A stretch of DNA of 64,000 nucleotides from Branchiostoma floridae (lineage: Eukaryota > Chordata > Leptocardii > Amphioxiformes > Branchiostomatidae), in contig NC_049992.1 of the NCBI RefSeq assembly GCF_000003815.2, positions 15,299,525-15,363,524 on the forward strand, in the 5' to 3' direction. Below are positions 1 to 9,608 of this stretch, one piece after another (the first letter of the stretch is position 1; every line of letters starts with the position of its first letter). The translations under genes and the position numbers were made by a program. The notes beneath the pieces are model-generated. The model did no database searches and was not told the origin of the DNA. It saw only the letters and a program-made list of their open reading frames with translations.

Positions 1-339
1 TCTCAGAAATGGACCTAGAGAGGTCCTCTGTACCATAATTTTGCGTTCCAAACCTCCAAACCCTGACACCAAGGGGTGCCCGAAAGGAACGATCAATGTA
101 TGAATCCTCTCTTGACAGCGATGTTATCAGCAGTCTCTGTTTTTACTTTTTTCATCACCCTCTAAAAACAGGAAATACCATTACAGAGTGTTGAACTTCA
201 CAAATTTCCGGTAGTGCATGCCATGCATATGATCCCACACAATAAAAAAGAGCATGTCGTGACTTAACGCTTTGCTGACAGCCACCTCTGCACACAATAT
301 ACCTGTCATCGCACTGTAATGTGTGTATACAGGACTCAC

Positions 340-3300
340 CATTGTTTCCGCTGTAGCCCCATGTCGCACCTGTAACACAAAACACACAGTGTTCCTCTCT
401 ATGGATGCATAACATATAATAAAGACTTTCCAGGAAAAAGAACAATAGTCCATCCTGTTGACACAAAAAGCAGTGACACATCTTTGACTTTGTACGCCAG
501 ACAAAATCTTCTTCTTCAGAAGGAGACTTCTCATTTTGATGATTACCACTTGATTCTCTATGAGTTGCGATAAAGCATCGAAGAAGCTCAGACTACCACG
601 TATTAAAGGTATATTCGCATGTATATGGATAGGTCTTGGTTTTCCTTTTTTGTACATTTCCTTTGCATCTACCCCACCCGTATACTCCCTATGCTACAAA
701 CACTTCTCTCCAAGCAGACCCTACGGTGCCTTAGAGATGGTATCAAAGCTGACCAAGGAGTATAGCCGGCCTAAGGGAGTCAAACGGGCACCGGTGCCGG
801 TGTTCTATGGGATTCCGTCCGGCCCCGAGAATCGGTCCGGGTAACCATATATGGAGTGATTTGGAGTGATGACTCCTTGGCCAGCTTTAATATTATCTCT
901 AAGGCACCGTAGGGCCTGCTTGGAGAGTAACAAACACGTCCAAACAAGCATCTGGACAGCAACACACGCAGGTTCTCTTCAAACATTCTAGGTACGGTAA
1001 TACCCTTTTTACGTAAACTATTCTGCAAGCCTGCCTGCGGTACATTCATCCCTATAGACCTGCTAGCTGATATAGGGATGAATTCCTGACTACTTTTCCC
1101 GTGAATGACACCTGAGTGTTTAGTTATGCTCTATTTATTCCCTGTAATTCGGTATGTGTTTTAGTGTAGCTGTTAATAATACCATTGGTATTCAGTAATT
1201 TGAGAAGCACCAACACTTTAGCTAGTTGTTTACTTGTGAGCATTTAGTATTTAGTTTACGAGGTTGGTTAATCCAAATGGCGGACACCGTCCCCGGCCAG
1301 CACACATACGCACCTAAAAGCGTTATGGTTGATTAACAGTTTGGAGACCTCAAACCTCCATGAATATTCAGAGCTTTGTTTGTTTCTTTGTTTGAACCTT
1401 CGGTTATCAATGAAAGCTCAAGTCAGCCAGCAGTTTACATCACTTAAAGTCCTAATGACTCTTATAAGTCTATAACGTTTTACACAATTTTACGCACATA
1501 GTACAAAATACATTCTCCTGTATCTTGTCTCATTTGATTAGAAAATAAGCCTTCATTTAGCTACGGCCGCGTGGCGCGTTGGTACACCCGATATCCCTCG
1601 ATCTCGGAAGTTAAGCATCGCGCGGTCCGGACAGTACTGTAGTACTTGGATGGAGTCCCCCAACCAAGGACGTTATATGATATATAACGTTCTTGCCCCA
1701 ACCAAGGACGTCCGGATTGCTGTAGCCTCACGAAGCTTTCCACGAAATCGTCTTCCGGGAGGGACGTAAAACGGGGGTCCCGTGCTCGAGGAGGTGCCTC
1801 GCCACGTTAAACAGCCTCATTACCCACACTTTAGGTACCTACTGCAGCTGGCTGCAAAATACACCCGATATCATTATTATTATTTACCAGATTCTCAATA
1901 CTTCTCTCAAGATTACATTTATTGTATGTGTGAGTTGTACAATGCGGGGCATTTACCCCGTGTGTTTGACCAGTGGTTACATACCTGCATACCATCTTCA
2001 GTCAAGTAAGGAGTCGTCTCCTGTCGTGGACTGATCTAGTCACTTCGTCATTAAGACTAGGTGTGCTCATACCAAATATCATCACAATCCATTCAGAAGT
2101 TCTTAAGTTATTACTCGAGCTCCGAAAACATATACATCATACACTCACGCACACACACACAGACTGCACAAAAGTTACCTAGTACATTTTTATCTAGGTG
2201 AGAATTTTATTTCAAGTGCATAACATATCTGCCTTAGCTAATGACACAAGAATCTGCTTTGTTAATTGCTATTCAAATGGTATAGAAACAAAGTGACAAC
2301 AAAGTAAACTGGTGCCAAAGTCAAGGGTCACTACCATGGACACGTTCTTTTATCCAACTGCCAACCTTGCAAATGTGACTGTTAAGAGCCATACTGGCTT
2401 TCACTGCCACGACGTTTTTGCTTATATGCACAATACATTCAATGGTACTATATACTGTATAGACTGCCTGACAGTATGTCCTATGGTCGATTTGACTCGA
2501 CTTCATGTGTTTGATTTGTGAGATTATGCTAACATTAAAGCTGCTTTAAATTTGGCATGTAGTTCTTTTCATGCCACGCTTTTGCCATTGTTCTGGCCGT
2601 TCTTGTGTGACTCTGGCTATTCTTCGGACCGTTAGTAATTGCGCTGCAGATGAAATTGTCGTTGTGAATAGTCATAGTTATTCCGTCTCTGTGGTATGTC
2701 CTTCAACTTTTGTCATCTGAGAAGAAAGTAAAAACTAACGGTTATCACAAAAGGCCCAGACGATGAGATGTCACGGTTGAAAAAAAAGCCGTGCTCTGAT
2801 TGGCGGACAGCATTTGAATGCTGAAATAGAAAACCATTCTATAACCGTTTTGTATTCAAGCGTGCTTCGGATATTTTATCGTCTGACTGTCAATGTGTAA
2901 TCTCCAAGCAGATCTGTCGGAGATAGGACAGTATCCAAAGATCATAAACACTATCCAACTGGTCACACGTAGAAGTACCTTTCTTGGGGAATATTTGCTA
3001 CCAGTAGAAGTTGACTGGCGAAAGCTACACAGCTGCCTAAGTGATTTAAAAACAGCACTTGGCATGCCTCTTAAGACACAGGCCACGCCCTCGTTTGCGC
3101 CTACCTTCCTTCTGCAGAACGCCCCAAATGAATCCCTCTTTCACGCACTTACACAAACCAGGCCATGTTGAATACACTTGCAATAAAAAAAAACATTGAT
3201 ACACATTTTCCATATCTTCTGTGGTAATGCAACCAATCTCCGTACAAGCTCTGATCTTTGTAGGTGTTGAACTGTCCAGGTGCCGAAATGAGTCCACACA

Positions 3301-4664
3301 CGTATGGTAAAGTACTCTAGCTTAGAGCTAGCGCAACGACGTTTACCTTTATGCTTACCTGTGGACCACCGTCATCTCTGAATTGCCAAGCACAGATAGC
3401 CCTTATTACGGCATTGAGGGTAAAATCACGAGAAACGCGACTCAATACAGACGATTTCCCTCAAACGCTTCAGTGACCAGACATAAGTGTCCCAGTGTGG
3501 CATTGAACAAACATTCCTTGTGCTTGGAGGACACTCGGACAGATATCAAGCGTATTCGAGCTCGCGGCTACGGATACCTCAAAACTCCTGGGGTATAAAC
3601 CTATAGATTAAAGCTGTTTTTAAAAAGTTTAAATCTTTCCCGATGGTGCATCGGGCGACGCCCATCTCCGTTTTTGTAGCCCTGGGCCACACTACGATGT
3701 GCAATCACTACATACAACAAGGAGCTAGTTCTCTGGTAGTGGTTTGTGTGTTCAACTACCATAAACATACAACTAAATGCTGAGTGCTAAGCAGAGAGAG
3801 CAATATTTATCGTTTTAAATTCGGCGTGACTGGGCCGAAGATCGCGAACTCACGAAGGCAAATACTATACCCACTCGGCCATGGCATATGTGTTTAATGT
3901 TGATACCCATGCGGAAACACTATCAAAATTTGCATTACTTGATTGATGTGAAGAATGTCATTGGTTCGGCGGCCGCAAGGGGCGACACGATTGAATTTTA
4001 GACATCTATCCCAAAACAACAGTGCCGATAGACTAAACTTCCAAAACTTAACACCGTGCAAGATGAACTCCGTGCCTTGTGGCTTGTTTTGGCGACAGAG
4101 TGTAGGCGATAGCTGCCTTTTCAAAGAACCATTAAAAAGTTATCGTCACTCTCCCATAATGGTTCAATCGGAAGAACGTTCTGTTTTTGTCATGTTTATA
4201 GTAGCGGCAGAGTACAAATATAACAGATATATATTCAGTAACGTTACAAACAGCTCTTTGTGGCCAAATGAGCTGTCTAGATACAACTCCACTGGTGTCA
4301 CTGCTGTCAATGTGACGAAGGAAAGATGTTAGGAGGCTCCAGGCTCCTGCTTTTTTTGGAAACGCCTTGACATTTTGAAGGCACGAAAGTGAATAAGATC
4401 TAGATGACAGCTGTCTGTTGTGTTAGTAAGATATATGTCTCTGGTGGGTGATTTTTTACTCAGTTCTAGAACAGGATATCGATGTTGAACATACCCACGC
4501 GACATGACCACATCCTTCACCCTTCTATTTACAGGTTCACAACTTTCAAGTTACACGTCTGTTACCGCAAGCTGTCGCAGTGTTTAGGACAAAAACGTAC
4601 CTTTTGCCAGAGGCGTGACGACAAGGAGAACAAGAAAAGGTAGGACTGTCGCTTGCTTCAACAT
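340..4664 (-). CDS. Partial alpha-carbonic anhydrase paralog (exons 1-2; continues off left edge)
   Basis: Two exons on the minus strand fit the start of a secreted alpha-carbonic anhydrase. Exon 1 (4664 down to 4601) begins with ATG and encodes MLKQATVLPFLVLLVVTPLAK, a typical signal peptide, then one base of a Gly codon before a GTACGT donor. Exon 2 (369-340) is a 30-bp mini-exon between TTACAG and GTGAGT that reads ATWGYSGNNG, the family's WGYSG-N-GP start. Phases match (1 then 1), and the layout equals that of the complete gene at 9609-12527, whose second exon is 33 bp and reads [10 protein letters not shown]. The intron is about 4.2 kb and holds a 5S-derived SINE and MITEs. The next exon, which would carry the SQSPINI motif, is not visible in 1-339 and should lie beyond the edge. 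Joining these two exons is inference; I see no alternative exon 1 that fits as well. Confidence 0.68.
705..929. mobile_element. Mutator-like MITE, CTCCAAGCAGA family
   Basis: Terminal inverted repeats begin TCTCTCCAAGCAGACC and end GCTTGGAGAGTA. The arms continue inward through the matching GGTGCCTTAGAGATGGTATC / ATATTATCTCTAAGGCACC blocks and the AGCTGACCAAGGAGT / ACTCCTTGGCCAGCT blocks. The flanks ACAAACACT (left) and ACAAACACG (right) look like a 9-bp target-site duplication with one change. There is no transposase, so it is non-autonomous. Confidence 0.75.
930..1558. other. Intronic sequence without recognised features
   Basis: I see no gene or clear repeat here. If the partial carbonic anhydrase is correct, this is part of its first intron. 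Confidence 0.5.
1559..1886 (+). mobile_element. 5S rRNA-derived SINE (or 5S pseudogene with tail)
   Basis: From 1559 the sequence follows eukaryotic 5S rRNA: CTACGGCC at the start, then CGATCTCGGAAGTTAAGC (A-box and intermediate element region), AGTACTTGGATGG (C box), and GCTGTAGCCT at the end near 1728. The 3' half is disturbed by a duplication of CCCCAACCAAGGACG (1657-1672 and 1696-1710) around a short palindrome. It continues into unrelated sequence (GGGACGTAAAACGGGGGTCC) and a CATTATTATTATT tail near 1873-1885, the layout of SINE3-class elements that use a 5S promoter. An intact 5S gene is excluded by the many substitutions and the insertion. Confidence 0.72.
1887..3821. other. Intronic/intergenic, no gene seen
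   Basis: Unremarkable AT-rich sequence. Only a solitary left end of the CTCCAAGCAGA MITE family is recognisable, at about 2895-2940 (TAATCTCCAAGCAGATC), with no partner end nearby. The open frames here are short and resemble nothing I know. Confidence 0.45.
3822..3893 (-). repeat. tRNA-like SINE head or tRNA pseudogene
   Basis: On the minus strand the sequence GCCATGGCCGAGTGGGTAT carries an A-box-like TGGCCGAGTGG. About 35 bases later GAGTTCGCGATC resembles a B box, followed by an imperfect 3' arm. It does not fold as an intact tRNA and no clear anticodon can be assigned, so it is called a degenerate tRNA-like sequence, possibly the head of a SINE. Confidence 0.4.
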
Positions 4665-5165
4665 CGTTCTGTCTCTGGCTGGGAAGGAAGAAGTATGCTG
4701 GTGACAACGCCCAAAAATGCACCTCAACTGCGATCAACTTGTCATCCACATGGCACAGTCCATTCACGGGCGTTCTACAACGCGTTTTGTTTTATTTTAT
4801 TTTTTTATAAAAAAAAGACAGACTTACCGGCAAACGCCGAAATACCAATGATATACAATATCCAATTACAACCGCACTGCACATTTAATATCATGTAACA
4901 ATCGGTGGAGAAAATAGGCTAATAATGATTTTGAATAACCCCATAATTTTAGTGGTATCGTCTTACAGCTTTGTCAAAAAAGACGGATCGATGCCACCCT
5001 TTTATGTTGATTCGGTATCTTGTTTCTCGTTCTCACCCACATAATTATGTTGACACAATCTTCCTGACCTCCTACTGCGGTAACTCACTGTATCTTCCCC
5101 TGGACTCCCGATTCTCAATCACAACGGCGGGAAATTCGAGCTTCTAGCATACATTTTGTACTTTG

Positions 5166-5416
5166 TAATCTCCATGCAGATCTGCCAGTTGGGAAGATAT
5201 AGTATCCATGTGCCGAATCTAATCTCCAAGCAGATTCTGCGGTAGCATAAAATAGTATCAAAAGCTTGCAGAGGAGTGAAGCCGTCTTTGATGATTCTTT
5301 GGTAGGAGTTTGTTTCGCTACCGGGGATACAAGGCAACTGGACACCGTTTGGATGACTACATTCCTTGCCCAATTTGGTACTATATTATGCCATTTTAGG
5401 ATCTGCTTGGAGATTA
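5166..5416. mobile_element. CTCCAAGCAGA-family MITE (5220-5416) next to a solo end
   Basis: The complete copy starts TAATCTCCAAGCAGATTC at 5220 and ends ATCTGCTTGGAGATTA at 5416. Subterminal TAGCATAAAATAGTATC pairs with GTACTATATTATGCCA. The flanks TGCCGAATC and CGCCGAATC match at 8 of 9 bases, a probable target duplication. Just left, 5166-5216 (TAATCTCCATGCAGATC...AGTATCCA) is a second, truncated left end, so two family members were inserted almost side by side. Confidence 0.72.
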
Positions 5417-5588
5417 CGCCGAATCGGCATCTTTGCCTGACCAATCGGTCAGTTCGGTTCACTCCGCACCCTCTCAATAAGAGGTACTGCACGTACCTAT
5501 GTATTCGGAACAGTGGGTTACCTGTGCCGGTGTGGGTGTTGGCATATTACAAAGTTTACAAAGTAGGAAAGGTTGGCACACCCAACAG

Positions 5589-5816
5589 ATGCCTCTAGGT
5601 TAAGTATTCACATGGTATACACGGCTCTACAGTGACAAATGTATGTGGTCACACGTGGACTTTACTCAACATTAGGTCATGTGTCAAGTGATGAATCGTT
5701 GACTTACTCAGCAACTGCCTCTACGTTAAAGTATTCACATGTACACGGCTCTACAGCGACAGATGTCAGTAGTGTCAAGCACCACTTTACTCAACATTAG
5801 GTCATGTGTTAAGTTG
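5589..5816 (+). repeat. Two-copy direct repeat, about 105 bp
   Basis: A segment starting ATGCCTCTAGGTTAAGTATT and ending ACATTAGGTCATGTGTCAAG (5589-5690) recurs at about 5719-5816 (CTGCCTCTACGTTAAAGTATT to GGTCATGTGTTAAG) with small changes. It is non-coding, a simple local duplication. Confidence 0.6.
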
Positions 5817-5832
5817 TGTTAATGAACTACTA

Positions 5833-6077
5833 AAGATGCACTCTCACTGCACTTGCGTCAAGCTTGTGTCACTGCGGGGTTCGTTCACTGCGTCACTATT
5901 TTACTTTCTACGATTTTCTTATGATTTAGATATTGCGTTAAACGTAAAAGTATGACTTAGAAGACGACAAGATACACAAAAAGTACTTAAAGTCGTTCTT
6001 TACCTCTAAAATTCGTTGAGTATCTTTCGAACCTCGCAGTGATGCAAGCTTGACGCAAGTGCAGTGAGAGTGCACCT
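5833..6077. mobile_element. MITE with TCTCACTGCACTTG termini
   Basis: Inverted ends pair: GCACTCTCACTGCACTTGCG...CACTGCGGGGTTCG on the left with CGAACCTCGCAGTGATGC...CGCAAGTGCAGTGAGAGTGC on the right. The interior is AT-rich and non-coding. Related sequence occurs in an intron of the complete carbonic anhydrase gene (11530-11735), and a solo right end lies at 20132-20208, so this is a dispersed family. Confidence 0.65.
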
Positions 6078-6088
6078 TAACTTGTACA

Positions 6089-6430
6089 GCATTAAGCTAG
6101 GGGCACAACCCACCGTACTTGCAAGTGCGTGCTGTCTACGTGCCAAAACGTGGGCAATCTTTTGGTATCCGTAAGTGGTAAGTACCGTCTCCGTACGAAC
6201 ACGTGGCGAATCCCACGGATTTGGGAGCACGCAGACACGCCGTAGAAATTTAAGTGCATGCAGAACTTTCTCTGCGTTCGGCCTGCGGATTCGCCCTCCG
6301 TACGTGCCAGTACGGGCGACGCACCTGCCATGTACAGACTGAACGTTTTCAGGAATACGTGGCGGACGTGGCCTCCACAAAAAACGTACGGACAAATTGC
6401 ACGTACGGCGGGTTGTGCCTCAGGCTTAAG
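6089..6430. mobile_element. MITE with GGGCACAACCCACCGTAC termini
   Basis: The left end GGGGCACAACCCACCGTACT pairs with the right end GTACGGCGGGTTGTGCCTC. The interior is rich in CGTAC words and also partly self-complementary. An inverted full-length relative lies at 23169-23496 and a half copy at 23650-23845. Several open frames cross it on both strands, but they are by-products of the palindrome. Confidence 0.65.
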
Positions 6431-7359
6431 AGAGGCGGTTGCATCATCCCGGTTAGTACTATAGCGTTGGTGGTATGTTCTCATCACAGCCGGCTGACTC
6501 AGGTTCTCAAGGTCCGCAGTTTCTGGCCAGTACAAGTCTCATCACTCAAAAAAATAGATGTGAAATTTTATCCATGTTACATATAGTGGACTCCTCTCTT
6601 TATGTTGTACCTCTGCATAAAAAGATGACAAACTTTGTCTCCCTTTGCACGGTAACAGGACTGTCATTTGTCATATCAGACTACCAATACTGCCAAGAAA
6701 GCTTTTGTGCGCATTCATAAGCTGAATACTTCAGTATATTGTGCCTCCAGAATGAAGGGTCCTCGAACAGCCGAAGCGTTCGGCTTAGGCTGCACTAGTT
6801 TGTTGTTTTGACGTGACACTGGAGCAGCTCAGCGCTTCCAGTAAAGGGATACGTTTCATTGGATGTGTTTGCGTTACCTGAGGGGATGAAATGAAAAGGC
6901 ATGCATGGCTAGCTAGGTCAGGTCAGATCGGATCAGGTCACGGTCCAGTTTGACTGAGGACACAAGTCAGGAAAGTTTAGAATAGTTAGGAAGTTTGAAT
7001 CGATGCCATCTTTTTGTGAACTCAACCATACCGCGGCTTATATCGTCGTCCAAACTCTGCAATCACGCAAAATGGGGGACAATAAATAAATTCTAGACCA
7101 CCCAACCTTTGAAAGCACTGAAGCATTGTTATTGCATACAATTTATTTTGCTAAGCTAGCTGCACCCGTGAGTGTGCACCCTTTGTTCCGGGTACAAATA
7201 TCCCAGCTGAACTGGAGCAGATTACGCAGATACAAAGAGCACGAGTGGTTTGGATATCTGCGAGGTAGGTTACTGACCTCTAACGGGGTCTCAGGGGGCA
7301 GGTCAGTGACCTCCAACGGGAATACAAAGATACAGCTCCGTAAAGTAGGTCCTGGTTAA
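6431..7359. other. No gene recognised
   Basis: I see no recognisable domain, RNA or repeat, apart from short near-duplicate phrases around 7270-7320 (TGACCTC[T/C]AACGGG twice). Confidence 0.4.
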
Positions 7360-7461
7360 CCTGGTATCCAGCCGTATTATAGCTCCCGAGTCTTTTCTGT
7401 CCACCTAATTTGTGAAGAGGACAGAAAAGACTCGGGAGCTATAAAACGGCTGGATACCAGG
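7360..7461. mobile_element. Near-perfect hairpin MITE, CCTGGTATCCAG termini
   Basis: A left arm of 43 bases (7360-7402, starting CCTGGTATCCAGCCGT) pairs with 7419-7461 with a single mismatch around a 16-base loop. Direct repeats TAGGTCCTGG flank it at 7347-7356 and 7463-7472, consistent with target duplication (hAT-like size range). A related hairpin lies at 56338-56415. Confidence 0.75.
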
Positions 7462-7699
7462 CTAGGTCCTGGCAAGGCCTTTGTCACATTTGAAGGTTTG
7501 GATATTAGAAACTCCTCACAAGCTTCCAATCATTGTAAGAAGCTTATCCCATACTACAACTCCTGTATTAGTTAGTTAAGCTATAGAACTGTAGTTATGT
7601 AGATGCCATACTTTGTACCTCGTACAATTGTTGTGCAATAAAGTTATATTTCATCCGTCGGAGGGGGCCGGGCTGTTTAAAAGTTACGTAACGTTATAT

Positions 7700-8100
7700 T
7701 CTCTGCTGTTGAATAATATTGTGATACGTTTTGTGTTCCTGTTGTCTTTTATATCGTACTTGTCGTTCCCTAAAACTACCCGGGCGGGACCCTTTGTGAA
7801 AATGTGACGTCATCCTCTTCAGCTGGTTCCCCTTATCCTCTTCAGCAGCGTTCACTTCCAAAGAAAAAGGAAGAGGAGCAAGACGTAAAGAGAATGGTCG
7901 TGGGCATTATTTCTGTATAATTACCTTTGCCAGAATGGCAAGGTTATGTTTTAGTCTTGTGCGTCTGTCTGCCTGTCTGTCTGTCTGTCTATCACCAGCA
8001 TAACTCGAGAAGCCTTGTTTTACGTATACATTTCTATTTTTCGTTTCCACAAACAGCCCGTCTGGGCCCCGGTTTGGAAATGTGACGTTAGCCTAAAGAG
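7700..8100. repeat. Old DNA-element fragment with a nested TACCTTTGCCA-family end
   Basis: The pieces GACGTAAAGAGAATGGTCGT...GGGCATTATTTCTG and CATTTCTATTTTTCGTTTCC match the block at 20290-20365 (there AAGACGTACAGAGAATAGTC...TTCTATTTTTCGTTTCCGC), where they are contiguous. In the copy here, about 110 bp is inserted between them: TACCTTTGCCAGAATGGC, a (CTGT)n run and a TAACTCGAGAAGCC stretch. That insert is the terminal part of the element at 57822-58834 in opposite orientation. Confidence 0.55.
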
Positions 8101-9393
8101 GGCAACGTTACCTATTTTATGGGGGGAGGAGTGTTAGGAGTACATATGGATGTCTCACATTATTTTGTGACATCTATATGTGATCCCAACAGTACTATCT
8201 AAGACCTTAGCCCAAACGACAAACACCGTAATAGCTTCACGGAGGTTTATGTTCTACAGACTCTTGTTGTTAATTCATTACCACATATAAACTGGTCAGG
8301 AACATGTAATATCCACATTCCGTCATATCACTATATGTAGAATAATGCACGATAATCCTCGGTGATTATATCATTCAGTTAATATCATACATCATACAGT
8401 TCATTACCTGTTAATTTTTCTTCTTCAGAATTATCAGAAATCGACTTAACGTTAGGCCTTAACAAATATTGGTCTGCCCTGATAGCGTAGGTAGCCAAAT
8501 ATTGTTATATGTTCAAAAGCTGCAAAAAAGGCAAGGAGGTTATACATCTAAAGCCAGTTCACCTTTATCCGTTGGGGGAACCTATATCCGTTGTTAGCGC
8601 ATTTAGGGATATGAAGTCAACAGATGTTGGTTTCAAATTGTAATATTTTCAAAATATAGCAGTTTGAACTCACATTTCATTAGAATGATAGTCCTAAATA
8701 CCCAGCTTCAAAAACAACACATATAGGTTAGCCCGCGTATATAAAGGTGAGGTAGCGTTATGTATAATTACATAACCTCCTTGAATAAGGTAATCTCAAA
8801 ACAGTTGTTACGGTAGAAAATTGCCAGTCTGCCTTGTTGACAATAACACGCAATTCGTGGCGAAAATTATATACTAAAAACGTTACTCTTTTTCATCCCA
8901 ATATCTTCAATATACGTGAATAGGATATCATTATTCCATTTCATGATAGTAGACACATATGCAGATTATAATGTGATCAAGTTCTATAATTTGGCAAAAG
9001 GTATTGAAACGGTTCTTTGTAACACACATTTCGTTGTGGTGATATTATGAATGGATTTTGATTTGTCTTTTGATTGCTTGTGCTTACCATAAAATATATG
9101 CAACTAGGATTGTATAGTCTTGATTATATTGCACCGAAACCCTGAGCCCTTATAAAACAGAACAGATCTAAAACAAATCGTTAACATCAGAATCCATCCA
9201 GTCTTTTCCTGGACACTTTGAATATCAGAAGTCAGTTTTTGGATGTCTTGTTTAGTTTCATTTCTTGCAAAATCATACTGAAGTTGTTAATCTTTGTGAA
9301 TATGCATGTTTATCAGAGCCATGTAGTGATGATGTCATAAACATCAAGATATTGCCGAATGAGTACTGTTCTGGATTGACGTTTGTGGACTAG
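8101..9393. other. AT-rich intergenic region
   Basis: No gene, RNA or clear repeat is seen between the fragment above and the 3' end of the complete carbonic anhydrase gene. Confidence 0.45.
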
Positions 9394-9399
9394 TTTATT
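9394..9399 (-). terminator. Candidate polyadenylation signal of the carbonic anhydrase gene
   Basis: AATAAA on the minus strand, about 210 bases beyond the stop codon at 9609. It is the best-placed canonical signal, but cleavage site evidence is lacking. Confidence 0.45.
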
Positions 9400-9608
9400 A
9401 TGTGTTACATTGTTTTGTAATTGTTTTCTGAGATTTTGGTCTATGTTGATCTGTGGCAAATGGTTTTAGATAGTTGTATTTGGTACGCCAAATTAAAAAT
9501 TAGCAAAGGTATGCTAATGCTTCTTTTGGTGTTCATTGTCGTAATACATCAAGTTAATAGCATCCAATTCAGGGTGTCCATAACTGATAATACAATTCAT
9601 GGAACCCA

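Noticed and set aside
1559-1728. Functional 5S rRNA gene
   Set aside because: Too many changes in the helices and an inserted duplication in the 3' half. Better explained as a 5S-derived SINE or pseudogene.
6006-6720. Several overlapping frames of 68-147 codons on both strands
   Set aside because: They fall on two palindromic MITEs and change frame between copies of the same family.
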